In this document: one piece after another, positions 57,045 to 64,000 of the stretch
Position numbering within the stretch: position 1 is the stretch's first letter
How the letters are laid out: each line of letters opens with the position of its first letter
Origin: Candidatus Puniceispirillum sp.
Lineage (GTDB): Bacteria; Pseudomonadota; Alphaproteobacteria; Puniceispirillales; Puniceispirillaceae
Direction: 5' to 3'
Length of the DNA stretch: 64,000 nt
NCBI GenBank assembly: GCA_028382965.1
Contig: JAOEUK010000005.1
Coordinates: 62,001-126,000, forward strand
Translations under genes and position numbers: made by a program
Notes under the pieces: model-generated
Told to the model about the DNA's origin: nothing
The model's database searches: none
What the model saw: only the letters and a program-made list of their open reading frames with translations

Positions 57045-57468
57045 AAAATACCTGTTTTAACGCCGCCATGGCGAGGGCTGCCCGCGCAGCATCACCTCCT
57101 TTGTCTTGACCATCAGAATCAGCCCTAGCCCAAGCTTGGGCCTCATTCTCTACCGTCAAAATACCGTTACCTATAGCCAGCCCATTAGTGAGCGATAAAT
57201 GCATTAAACCACTGGCAGACTCTTTGCAGACTGTCTCATAGTGAGACGTTTCACCACGAATCACACAGCCCAAGGCAATATAACCATCAAACTGACGCGT
57301 GCCACTGGAAGCCATTGCTATTGCTGTAGGGATTTCTAATGCTCCAGGTACAGAAACACGCTCAAAGCTTGCATCTGCAGCCATTAGGGCAGCTATCGCT
57401 CCTTCTGCCTGCGCATCCGCAATTTCACCGTAAAAACGAGCCTCAACAATCAGAAAACAACCAGCCAC
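57037..57468 (-). CDS. ribH: 6,7-dimethyl-8-ribityllumazine synthase
   Basis: Penultimate enzyme of riboflavin synthesis, joining 5-amino-6-ribitylaminouracil and dihydroxybutanone phosphate. The start is GTG at 57468, which overlaps the ribB stop in TAGTG and has AGGAG 8 bases upstream; a TTG at 57498 is less likely. The 143 residues include VEARFYGEIADAQAEGA, VSVPGALEIPTAI, YIALGCVIRGETSHYETVCKESASGLMHLSLTNGLAIGNGILTVEN, and NKGGDAA-type DKGGDAARAALAM. Confidence 0.95.
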   Translation of the reverse strand: MAGCFLIVEARFYGEIADAQAEGAIAALMAADASFERVSVPGALEIPTAIAMASSGTRQFDGYIALGCVIRGETSHYETVCKESASGLMHLSLTNGLAIGNGILTVENEAQAWARADSDGQDKGGDAARAALAMAALKQVFCG

Positions 57469-58604
57469 TATATTTTCTCCTGATGAATCCGCTGCCAATC
57501 AGTGATTTCGAGGTCATAACCATCCAAACTCACAACATTTGGACGCGTATCAGATAAAAGGGTCATTTTACGAATGCCAAGATCAGTCAGAATTTGTGCA
57601 CCAACACCATAATCGCGTAAGTCGCGATTTGCTGCTGGATCATTCGCAATATTTAATTTTTGTCCAACCATTGAAGACAAACTAGCAGAACTTGACTCAC
57701 GAAGAACAACGATGACCCCACAGCCAGCATCGGCGATCTTTGCCATCGCAGTAGCTAGCTCATCTCCAGCCCGCTTCTCTGAGATCTCACCTAAAAGGTC
57801 AGCCATCAGATCAAGCGCGTGCATACGAACTAAAACTGATTTTCCAGAGCTAATGTCACCTTTTACTAAAGCAATATGTTCAATGTTTGATATAGTATTT
57901 GCGTAAATTACGACTCGCCACTCACCACCGACACGGCACGTAATAGCAGTTTCTACAGTACGTTGGACTAGGGATTCATTCTGACGTCGCCAAGCAATTA
58001 GATCTGCTATTGAGGCTATTTTCAAAGAGTGTTCTTTTGCAAAATAAACCAAATCTGGCAGCCGCGCCATCTCACCATCATCTTTCATGATTTCACAAAT
58101 CACTCCAGATGGGTTTTCCAATCCACAGGCACGTGCAATATCAACCACAGCTTCAGTATGGCCAGCCCTAACCAATGTCCCACCATCACGTGCAACAAGC
58201 GGAAAGATATGGCCCGGTGTAGTGATATCTCTTTCACCACACTCTGGGTTGATGGCAGTTTTGATAGTTAAAGCACGGTCAGCAGCAGAAATTCCAGTTG
58301 TTACGCCTTCACGGGCTTCAATTGAAACTGTGAATGCAGTTTCATGTCTAGACTCATTTCGACGCTCCATCATTGTTAAGCCAAGTTGTTCTGTACGAAA
58401 ACGTGTTAAAGCGAGACAAATCAAACCACGCCCATGTTTGGCCATAAAATTAATAGCGTTTGCCGTTGCATACTCGCCAATAACGCAAAGGTCTCCCTCA
58501 TTTTCACGATCCTCATCATCAACAAGGATAAAAAGCTTGCCAGCCTTAGCATCAGCAATCACATCATTAATTGTTGCTAAGTCATAATGGTTTGATGGCG
58601 TCAT
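57468..58604 (-). CDS. ribB: DHBP synthase with degenerate GTP cyclohydrolase II domain
   Basis: The N-terminal half is 3,4-dihydroxy-2-butanone 4-phosphate synthase (LFILVDDEDRENEGDLCVIGEYAT, FMAKHGRGLICLAL, TTGISAADRALTI, GHIFPLVARDGGTLVRAGHTEAVVD). The C-terminal half aligns with GTP cyclohydrolase II (YANTISNIEHIALVKGD, RDYGVGAQILTDLGI) but lacks the three zinc cysteines and the HRQEGRN motif, which reads LRESSSAS. Such RibBX-type hybrids are known to lack cyclohydrolase activity, so a separate ribA is expected elsewhere. Start ATG at 58604 has AAGGA about 8 bases upstream; total 378 residues. Confidence 0.92.
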   Translation of the reverse strand: MTPSNHYDLATINDVIADAKAGKLFILVDDEDRENEGDLCVIGEYATANAINFMAKHGRGLICLALTRFRTEQLGLTMMERRNESRHETAFTVSIEAREGVTTGISAADRALTIKTAINPECGERDITTPGHIFPLVARDGGTLVRAGHTEAVVDIARACGLENPSGVICEIMKDDGEMARLPDLVYFAKEHSLKIASIADLIAWRRQNESLVQRTVETAITCRVGGEWRVVIYANTISNIEHIALVKGDISSGKSVLVRMHALDLMADLLGEISEKRAGDELATAMAKIADAGCGVIVVLRESSSASLSSMVGQKLNIANDPAANRDLRDYGVGAQILTDLGIRKMTLLSDTRPNVVSLDGYDLEITDWQRIHQEKI

Positions 58605-58608
58605 TGCA

Positions 58609-59202
58609 TTATTCCTTATTAAACTCTGCCAGACGCGCAACATAGCGCGCAAGCATATCAACTTCCATATTCATTTTCTGACCACATTTTGTCAAAGCCC
58701 ATCCAGTGAAATCCCATGTGTGCTTAATTACATTGACACTAAAGGAACTATTCGTAACTGAATTAACGGTAAGGGATACACCATCTAACGCAACCGACCC
58801 TTTGACTGCTACAAGTGGCACCAGCGAAAGGGGACTGGATAACCAAACAACATGGCTATCTCCAACCGGCGTAATTGAACTAATTTCAGCAACCCCATCA
58901 ACATGCCCTGATACTATATGCCCGCCAATTTCGTCACCAATGCAAAGTGCGCGCTCAAGGTTAATTGACACTCCAATATGCCAATTAAAAAGATTCGTTA
59001 AAGCCAAAGTTTCTTTTGAAGCTGCCACCTCAAACCACCGATCACCTCTATCAACAACAGTCAAGCAAACTCCAGAACAAGCTATTGATGAGCCAAGATC
59101 AATTGCCATACAATCCCACTCACAAGAGACACGAAACAGCCTGTCACCTTTTTCAATGATCGCCTCGAGGTACCCAATAGTTGTAATAATGCCAGTAAAC
59201 AT
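58609..59202 (-). CDS. ribE: Riboflavin synthase alpha chain
   Basis: Dismutates 6,7-dimethyl-8-ribityllumazine to riboflavin. The 197 residues are two lumazine-binding barrels: MFTGIITTIGYLEAIIEKGDRLFRV with SIACSGVCLTVVDRGDRWFEVAASKETLALTN, and NLERAL-GDEIGGHIVSGHVDGVAEI with SVALDGVSLTVNSVTNSSFSVNVIKHTWDFT. All conserved family blocks are present. It lies 4 bp after the ribD stop and 4 bp before ribB. Confidence 0.95.
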   Translation of the reverse strand: MFTGIITTIGYLEAIIEKGDRLFRVSCEWDCMAIDLGSSIACSGVCLTVVDRGDRWFEVAASKETLALTNLFNWHIGVSINLERALCIGDEIGGHIVSGHVDGVAEISSITPVGDSHVVWLSSPLSLVPLVAVKGSVALDGVSLTVNSVTNSSFSVNVIKHTWDFTGWALTKCGQKMNMEVDMLARYVARLAEFNKE

Positions 59203-59206
59203 AAAA

Positions 59207-60400
59207 CTAAGCCTGTGCTTTACCGCTGTTAATGAGCACTTTTTTCAAGATAGTTAAGCGATCACTTCCAATAACCCGATGACAGGACTGGGTATACTTG
59301 TTTTCTAGCATAATTGCCACCTTGTTCATCTGCTTCGGATTAATAGCTCCAACTGCGGCAAGCGTATCAGCACCAAGGATGTGGTTAGATTGCGTCCAGT
59401 AGATCTGATCCACCAAATCTGCGTTTAAAAAGGCAGTAACAATTTCAGTTCCAGCCTCGATCAATACATGATTAAGTCCCTGTGATCCCAAGTACTGTAA
59501 TGCAGCGCAAATATCAAGTTTACCTGTAGAATCATCTGGCAAGACCACAACAGTTGCTCCAAAATTAGAAAATCTAGCTTTGCGTTTGTCCGGAACAGAA
59601 TTGCCACAAAAAAGTGTTACAGTTTGCAGGCTTTGGAATAGTTTTGCATTTGGAGGCGTTCGTAACAACCTATCAAGCACATAAATTGGTGGACTATCAT
59701 ACTGCAGACCGGCATTACGACAGTTAAACTCTGGATCATCAGCAAGAACTGTTCCAATACCAGTAACAATAGCGTCAACTTGGCTGCGCAAAAAATGCAC
59801 ATACCTACGCATCGGCAAGCCAGTTATCCATCTCTTTTTTCGATCAGAGAGCGCTATTTTACCATCGATAGAAGCTGCAATCTTAATTGAACATAACGGT
59901 TTTCCATGTTTTATTTTATTAATAAACCCAGATATAATCTCTGCATATTCCAACTGCAAGACCCCTGAGATGACTTCTATATTTGCTGCAGCTATCTGGT
60001 CAAGACCACCACCATTCATCCTAGGGTCTGGATCCTCCAAAGCAACAACAAGTCGCTTAATACCAGCGCCAATCAGCGCATTGCTACATGGTGGTGTTTT
60101 CCCATGATGTGTACAAGGCTCAAGAGTAACATAGGCTGTTCCTCCTTGAAGAGCAGAACGATCAGCATCACGAAGACTTTGGAGAGCAGCCCTTTCAGCA
60201 TGCGGCACTCCACCCTTTCCTGTATGACCAACTGATAATAGTCGGCCATCTACGCTAATCAACACACAACCAACCGGCGGATTAACCCCACTTCGGCCCA
60301 CAGCCTGCCGCGACGCGGCAATGGCAGCACGCATCCAACGGACGTCATCAGGAAAAAATGGATTTGACCGGAAATCCTGCGCTTTAAATTCTTTAGTCAC
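59207..60400 (-). CDS. ribD: Bifunctional riboflavin deaminase-reductase RibD
   Basis: Performs the deamination and the ribosyl-group reduction in riboflavin synthesis. The deaminase half has [20 protein letters not shown] and the zinc motif [23 protein letters not shown]; the reductase half has [39 protein letters not shown] and [16 protein letters not shown] at 60400 is preferred; it overlaps nrdR by 8 bp, and the longer reading from ATG 60475 would overlap by 83 bp with no conserved residues in the extra part. 397 residues. Confidence 0.94.
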   Translation of the reverse strand: MTKEFKAQDFRSNPFFPDDVRWMRAAIAASRQAVGRSGVNPPVGCVLISVDGRLLSVGHTGKGGVPHAERAALQSLRDADRSALQGGTAYVTLEPCTHHGKTPPCSNALIGAGIKRLVVALEDPDPRMNGGGLDQIAAANIEVISGVLQLEYAEIISGFINKIKHGKPLCSIKIAASIDGKIALSDRKKRWITGLPMRRYVHFLRSQVDAIVTGIGTVLADDPEFNCRNAGLQYDSPPIYVLDRLLRTPPNAKLFQSLQTVTLFCGNSVPDKRKARFSNFGATVVVLPDDSTGKLDICAALQYLGSQGLNHVLIEAGTEIVTAFLNADLVDQIYWTQSNHILGADTLAAVGAINPKQMNKVAIMLENKYTQSCHRVIGSDRLTILKKVLINSGKAQA

Positions 60401-60845
60401 CAAGCTCTTTTTCAACAAAGGCTTCAAAATCCCTGGCCTCACGAAAGTTTCGATAAACGGACGCGTAACGAACATAAGCGACTTGATCCAAGTTGGACAG
60501 TGCTTCCATTACTAACTCTCCGACACGCGCACTAGGCACATCACCATCTGTATGGCTTTCTAGTTGTCTCACGATTCTATTGATTTCCATGGCAACATAT
60601 TCTGGATCAACGTCACGCTTGCGCAGCGCAATATCAATTGATCGCTCAAGTTTTTTCCTATCAAAAATTGATTTTTGTCCATCACGTTTAACAATTGTTA
60701 ACTCGCGGATTTGCACCCGTTCAAAGGTAGTAAAGCGAGCGTCACACTTGCCACACAATCGCCGGCGCCTGATAGCAGCTCCATCTTCAGCAGGCCGAGA
60801 ATCCTTTACTTGCGTTTCCTCATTACCACAAAACGGACAAATCAT
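60393..60845 (-). CDS. nrdR: Transcriptional repressor NrdR
   Basis: Zinc-ribbon and ATP-cone repressor of ribonucleotide reductase genes. The 150 residues have the zinc ribbon [42 protein letters not shown] (two CxxC), then the ATP-cone [33 protein letters not shown] and ends with [13 protein letters not shown]. It lies between glyA and ribD, a conserved alphaproteobacterial order. Confidence 0.96.
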   Translation of the reverse strand: MICPFCGNEETQVKDSRPAEDGAAIRRRRLCGKCDARFTTFERVQIRELTIVKRDGQKSIFDRKKLERSIDIALRKRDVDPEYVAMEINRIVRQLESHTDGDVPSARVGELVMEALSNLDQVAYVRYASVYRNFREARDFEAFVEKELGD

Positions 60846-60942
60846 GGTGTAACACTACTCCAATCTAACAAACACTTAGCAATAGTCAGGCAGAAGAGAT
60901 TCTTGCGACCTCTTACAGATAGTATTGGAAATAGTCTATACA

Positions 60943-62247
60943 CTATTGGTAGATTGGGAAAGCCCGGCATAAAACTCTTACTTTTTCACGGACACGTGCC
61001 TCGATAAAACTGTTGTCATCAGGGTGATCTGCAAGACCGTCAAGGACATCACCGATCAAATGTCCAATCTTGACAAATTCTTCATTACCGAAGCCCCTGG
61101 TAGTGCCAGCAGGGGTACCGAGACGAACACCTGATGTAACTGTTGGCGGCTGTGGATCAAAAGGAATCCCATTCTTGTTGCAGGTAACCCCTGCATTTTC
61201 AAGCGACAGCTCAGTAACATTACCGGTCAAACCCTTTGGTCGCAAATCCACCAGCACCACATGCGTGTCTGTGCCGCCAGATACGGTAGCGACGCCACGC
61301 GAAATTAGTGTGTCAGCCAGGATACGAGCGTTGCTAACAACTAAACTCATATAGGCTTTAAATTCTGGGCGTAGAGCTTCACCAAATGCAACAGCTTTAC
61401 CTGCAATTGCATGCATAAGAGGGCCACCCTGTAATCCTGGGAACACCGCAGAATTAAACTTTTTTGCCAGCGCTTCGTCATTTGTCAAAATTAACCCGCC
61501 ACGCGACGCTCGAAGTGTCTTGTGAGTAGTAGAAGTAACCACATGCGCGTGCTCAATAGGGCTTGGATGAACTCCCGCAGCAACCAAGCCAGATATATGT
61601 GCCATATCCACCATAAAGAGTGCGCCAACAGAATCTGCAATTTCGCGGAATTTAGCAAAATCAAGGGTTCTTGGGTAGGCAGAACCACCAGCAAGAATGA
61701 GCTTTGGTTTGTTTTGTTCGGCCAATTTTTTAAGTTCATCAAAGTCAACTTGCGCGGTTGTTTCATCCACACCATACTGAATTGCATTAAACCATTTTCC
61801 AGATAAGTTCGGCGCCGCTCCATGAGTTAGGTGACCACCAGCAGCTAATGACATACCCAATATAGTGTCACCGGGTGTTAGAAGGCTTAAAAAGACCGCT
61901 TGGTTAGCCTGCGCGCCTGAATGAGGCTGTACGTTAACAAAATTGCACTTGAAGAGCTCCTTCGCACGATCTATGGCTAGAGTTTCTATAACATCCACAT
62001 TCTCGCAACCACCATAGTAACGACGGCCAGGATAACCCTCCGCATATTTGTTAGTAAGAATTGAGCCCTGTGCTTCCATGACTGCATTAGAAACTATATT
62101 TTCAGAGGCAATCATTTCGATCTGGTCTTGCTGGCGCAAAAGTTCATCACCAATCGCAGCCGCAACTTCTGGGTCAGTTTGTGCCAAGGGGCCATCAAAA
62201 AAACCTTGCATTGTCATTGCTGCTTTTACATTCCCAAATTCATCCAT
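60943..62247 (-). CDS. glyA: Serine hydroxymethyltransferase
   Basis: PLP enzyme interconverting serine and glycine with tetrahydrofolate. The 434 residues have [47 protein letters not shown], the PLP lysine in [18 protein letters not shown] and [21 protein letters not shown] lies 7-8 bases before ATG 62247. The 12 residues before [16 protein letters not shown] are not conserved. It is the second gene of the rpiB-to-nusB run. Confidence 0.96.
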   Translation of the reverse strand: MDEFGNVKAAMTMQGFFDGPLAQTDPEVAAAIGDELLRQQDQIEMIASENIVSNAVMEAQGSILTNKYAEGYPGRRYYGGCENVDVIETLAIDRAKELFKCNFVNVQPHSGAQANQAVFLSLLTPGDTILGMSLAAGGHLTHGAAPNLSGKWFNAIQYGVDETTAQVDFDELKKLAEQNKPKLILAGGSAYPRTLDFAKFREIADSVGALFMVDMAHISGLVAAGVHPSPIEHAHVVTSTTHKTLRASRGGLILTNDEALAKKFNSAVFPGLQGGPLMHAIAGKAVAFGEALRPEFKAYMSLVVSNARILADTLISRGVATVSGGTDTHVVLVDLRPKGLTGNVTELSLENAGVTCNKNGIPFDPQPPTVTSGVRLGTPAGTTRGFGNEEFVKIGHLIGDVLDGLADHPDDNSFIEARVREKVRVLCRAFPIYQ

Positions 62248-62349
62248 AATCCATCTCCTTAAATAAAATGCGACGTCAATTAGTTTTTAACAAAAGTAAT
62301 ATTGTAATTTTATCATACCATAGAAGCAAAAACAAAGGATACATTCCAA

Positions 62350-62811
62350 TCACAAAGTGCGGCGTTCTGCCCCAATCACCGCGAGTTTATCAACTCTAGG
62401 CTGATGCCGCCCCCCTTCAAATTTGGTAGCTAAAAATGTATCCACACATTTAAGCGCAAGATCACGGGCAATCAAACGTTCGCCAAAAGCAAGAACATTG
62501 GCATTGTTATGCCGACGCGATAGATTTGCAGCTTCCGATGAGCTAACAAGTGCAGCCCGTACCCAAGCAAATCGATTCAACGCAATTGAAATGCCAATGC
62601 CACTTCCACAAACAGCAATGCCTAGCCCTTCATCGTTGTTTTCTAATACCATAGCCAATTTGACAGCAGAATCAGGATAATCAGCAGCAGTATCAACTGC
62701 GGGCCCAAGGTCAACAATCCTATTATCTCTTGAAATAAGATGCTCATAGACAGCCTGCCTAAGCAAACAGCCTGCATGATCTGACACTAAATAAATCGCC
62801 CTTTTTTGCAT
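62350..62811 (-). CDS. rpiB: Ribose-5-phosphate isomerase B
   Basis: RpiB/LacAB-family isomerase of the non-oxidative pentose phosphate pathway. The 153 residues show YLVSDHAGCLLRQAVYEHLISRDNRIVDLGPAVDTAADYPDSAVKLA, the catalytic GIAVCGSGIGISIALNRFAWVRAALVSSSEAANLSRRHNNANVLAFGERL and FEGGRHQPRVDKL. The usual NRFPGIRAA reads NRFAWVRAA. ATG at 62811 fits the AAAGGT spacing better than ATG 62820. Confidence 0.93.
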   Translation of the reverse strand: MQKRAIYLVSDHAGCLLRQAVYEHLISRDNRIVDLGPAVDTAADYPDSAVKLAMVLENNDEGLGIAVCGSGIGISIALNRFAWVRAALVSSSEAANLSRRHNNANVLAFGERLIARDLALKCVDTFLATKFEGGRHQPRVDKLAVIGAERRTL

Positions 62812-63009
62812 AACGAGCATACCTTTTTCAATAAAATATCGTTTCTAGACTTCCCTTTATTAAAACAACATGTCTGAAAAATGTTTTTTAAACAGTCCGA
62901 AGAGCAATCAATCGTTAGCAAAATTTCAGCAACAGCCAAATCATTATGAACATGTTTTTTAATTCCAAGGCAAAGTATTTACATACTAGTAAATTTTATG
63001 TCTTTTTTT

Positions 63010-63038
63010 TTGAATTTTGTATCGACAAATCGTACATT
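63010..63038 (+). promoter_or_regulatory. Candidate promoter for a small RNA
   Basis: TTGAAT at 63010-63015 and TACATT at 63033-63038 are separated by exactly 17 bases, a plausible sigma-70-type pair, predicting a start near 63045. The plus strand downstream has no protein-coding gene but has a terminator hairpin at 63121-63136. Confidence 0.4.
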
Positions 63039-63044
63039 CTTTTT

Positions 63045-63149
63045 ATCGTTTCAAAAGTAGGTTGTAAAAACCAAGTTTAAGGAGAGCGTGCTCTGCCAAA
63101 AGAGCAGTGAGCAAAAACAACAAGGCGAAAGCCTTGGTTTTCTTCTTTT
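63045..63149 (+). ncRNA. Candidate intergenic small RNA
   Basis: About 105 nt between the promoter-like pair and the T-run of a terminator hairpin. It can form a hairpin TGCTCT (63089-63094) with AGAGCA (63101-63106), and a terminator CAAGGC-GAAA-GCCTTG (63121-63136) followed by GTTTTCTTCTTTT. AAAACCAAG at 63067-63075 is the exact complement of CTTGGTTTT at 63133-63141, so a 5' segment can compete for the terminator's right arm. It matches no RNA family that I recognise. The same hairpin also serves DUF1467 on the other strand. Confidence 0.4.
63121..63149. terminator. Bidirectional GAAA-loop terminator
   Basis: Stem CAAGGC/GCCTTG with GAAA loop at 63121-63136. On the plus strand GTTTTCTTCTTTT follows. 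On the minus strand the hairpin lies 24 bases after the DUF1467 stop and is followed by TTGTTTTTGC. It most likely ends the rnj-mce-DUF1467 transcript. Confidence 0.7.
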
Positions 63150-63159
63150 ATGACTTGGA

Positions 63160-63396
63160 TTAAAGCTGACTAAGTGAAATGAAACTTGAGTCAATGATCC
63201 AATAAACAATTGCAAACAGAACTGAACTAATAATGCTTGAAATCATAGCTTTACGCCAAAGCCTTGGTTTTTCTGGCGCTGATGTAGCATGTCCAATTTC
63301 AGCCACGTCAGGTGTTTTAATACCAAATGGTAAGCTCATAAAAAAAACCCACCACCAAAGCAATATAAACACTACTAATCCCGAGACAAAATCCAT
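63160..63396 (-). CDS. DUF1467 family membrane protein
   Basis: Small two-segment inner-membrane protein of 78 residues: MDFVSGLVVFILLWWWVFFMSLPFGI, a cytoplasmic loop with APEKPRLWRKA, and a second segment MISSIISSVLFAIVYWII. The FLLWWWVFFMSLPFG-like pattern is typical of DUF1467, found mostly in Alphaproteobacteria after mce. Function unknown. Its ATG directly follows the mce stop. Confidence 0.87.
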   Translation of the reverse strand: MDFVSGLVVFILLWWWVFFMSLPFGIKTPDVAEIGHATSAPEKPRLWRKAMISSIISSVLFAIVYWIIDSSFISLSQL

Positions 63397-63819
63397 CTAT
63401 TCAGTTCCACTATGTTTAGTTTGCTCTAGTTCAATCAAAGTCCCGTTGAAATCCTTTGGGTGTAAAAATATTACTGGATTACCATGCGCACCAATTTTGA
63501 TTTTACCATCCCCCAGCAGCCGTGCACCTTTTTTAATAAGACTTTTGCAAGCAATATCAATGCTATCAACCTCGTAACAGATGTGATGCATACCTCCGTC
63601 AGGGCTGCGCTCCAAAAAACCCACTATTGGTGATTTTTCACCATAAGGCTCCATCAACTCAACTTGACCATTTGTTGAATGCACAAAGGCAATCCTCACA
63701 CCATGGTCTATCAATATTTGTGGAGCGCTGATATCAGCTCCCAGCTGATTATGCCAGTGCGCTGCAGCGGCATCAAGATTAGCAACTGCGATTGCAACAT
63801 GATTAATTCGTCCAATCAT
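63397..63819 (-). CDS. mce: Methylmalonyl-CoA epimerase
   Basis: Vicinal-oxygen-chelate fold enzyme interconverting (R)- and (S)-methylmalonyl-CoA in propionyl-CoA use. The 140 residues have INHVAIAVANLDAAAAHW (metal His), VELMEPYGEKSPIVGFLERSPDGGMHHICYEVDSID (HH metal site) and PVIFLHPKDFNGTLIELEQ (Glu ligand). It overlaps the RNase J stop in ATGA and abuts DUF1467. The rnj-mce-DUF1467 order is usual in this class. Confidence 0.94.
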   Translation of the reverse strand: MIGRINHVAIAVANLDAAAAHWHNQLGADISAPQILIDHGVRIAFVHSTNGQVELMEPYGEKSPIVGFLERSPDGGMHHICYEVDSIDIACKSLIKKGARLLGDGKIKIGAHGNPVIFLHPKDFNGTLIELEQTKHSGTE

Positions 63820-64000
63820 GTCCGTAGATCCTCAGCTCTAATCCGCATGATATGCACTTGTGCAATTGGTCGTAATCCAAATAAGGAACGGGCTACTCTT
63901 CGTACTGCTTGTGAGACAACCTCTTCAATTGAGGCATCATTAAGCCGTGCAGTTTTACCAAGAGCTTCGATTGCGTCTTCCACAGCAATTGAAGCTGCTG
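63816..64000 (-). CDS. rnj: Ribonuclease J, C-terminal end (5' part beyond window)
   Basis: The minus-strand frame is open from the window edge to a TGA at 63816-63818, giving the last 60 residues: VEDAIEALGKTARLNDASIEEVVSQAVRRVARSLFGLRPIAQVHIMRI and a short tail. This matches the C-terminal domain of bacterial RNase J and the usual rnj-mce-DUF1467 order. RNase J is a metallo-beta-lactamase-fold RNase with exo- and endonuclease activity; its catalytic part is outside the window. The stop overlaps mce. Confidence 0.82.
   Translation of the reverse strand, partial: AASIAVEDAIEALGKTARLNDASIEEVVSQAVRRVARSLFGLRPIAQVHIMRIRAEDLRT

Larger units (their letters stand above)
62812..63159. other. Intergenic region rpiB / DUF1467
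   Basis: AT-rich gap of 348 bp between two minus-strand genes. It contains the promoter of the rpiB-glyA run (minus strand, in the low half) and, in the high half, a plus-strand promoter-like pair, a candidate small RNA and a bidirectional terminator hairpin. No protein-coding frame was found. Confidence 0.5.

Noticed and set aside
60846..60942. FMN riboswitch for the rib genes
   Set aside because: Looked for the conserved FMN-riboswitch core upstream of nrdR-ribD and glyA; no matching sequence was seen.
63081..63106. Glycine riboswitch, suggested by GGAGAG near glyA and by the hairpin
   Set aside because: The strand is opposite to glyA and the characteristic glycine-aptamer core is missing.

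Overview
The window reads as chromosomal core DNA of an alphaproteobacterium with a moderately AT-rich genome (roughly 40-45% GC by eye, not computed). Support comes from several gene orders typical of Alphaproteobacteria: sdhE-mfd divergent from recG-DUF502; dusB-ntrB-ntrC-ntrY-ntrX-trkA-hfq; tpiA-secG-pyrG-kdsA-eno-ftsB-pdhA-pdhB-pdhC-lpdA-lipA; fused ispDF-pgpA-cinA; DUF177-plsX-fabH-ihfA-merR-tRNA-Pro; rpiB-glyA-nrdR-ribD-ribE-ribB-ribH-nusB; and rnj-mce-DUF1467. A marine lineage of the SAR116 kind is a reasonable guess from base composition and compactness, but that is inference. No phage, insertion sequence, integrase or CRISPR array was seen.

Layout. 1-3.4 kb: the edge-truncated repair helicase mfd and sdhE (minus). 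3.6-7.6 kb: recG, a DUF502 membrane protein with a histone-like basic tail, and mazG. 7.6-17.4 kb: a minus-strand nitrogen/redox regulatory operon (dusB, ntrBC, ntrYX, trkA, hfq, an IMPase-family phosphatase). 17.7-20 kb: isoprenoid and phospholipid genes (ispDF, pgpA, cinA-type amidase). 20-32.6 kb: a long minus-strand run from triose-phosphate isomerase through CTP synthase, KDO-8-P synthase, enolase, FtsB, the whole pyruvate dehydrogenase complex and lipoyl synthase to a Coq10/RatA-type protein. 32.9-36.3 kb: a PpiD-like chaperone and trpE. 36.4-51.3 kb: a looser accessory-looking stretch with exporters, an acyl-CoA ligase, a cupin dioxygenase-like protein next to a four-domain rhodanese protein, a 4-oxalomesaconate tautomerase-like enzyme, two MFS carriers, an M32 carboxypeptidase and a histone-deacetylase-like amidohydrolase. 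51.8-64 kb: tRNA-Pro, lipid and IHF genes, riboflavin synthesis, glyA and rpiB, then mce and the 3' end of an RNase J gene.

Most notable points. NtrC, and also NtrX, lack the GAFTGA loop that contacts sigma-54, so this nitrogen system probably does not act through RpoN. The adjacent cupin and tetra-rhodanese genes, flanked by two DMT exporters, look like an uncharacterised organosulfur module; only one of the four rhodanese domains keeps a catalytic cysteine. A possible standalone small RNA with two mutually exclusive 3' pairings lies at about 63045-63149. A perfect 23-bp palindrome lies upstream of the DUF177-plsX-fabH operon, and plsX has its only well-placed Shine-Dalgarno in front of a CTG codon. 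The GTP cyclohydrolase II half of the ribB product has lost its zinc cysteines, and SdhE lacks the arginine of its RGxxE motif.
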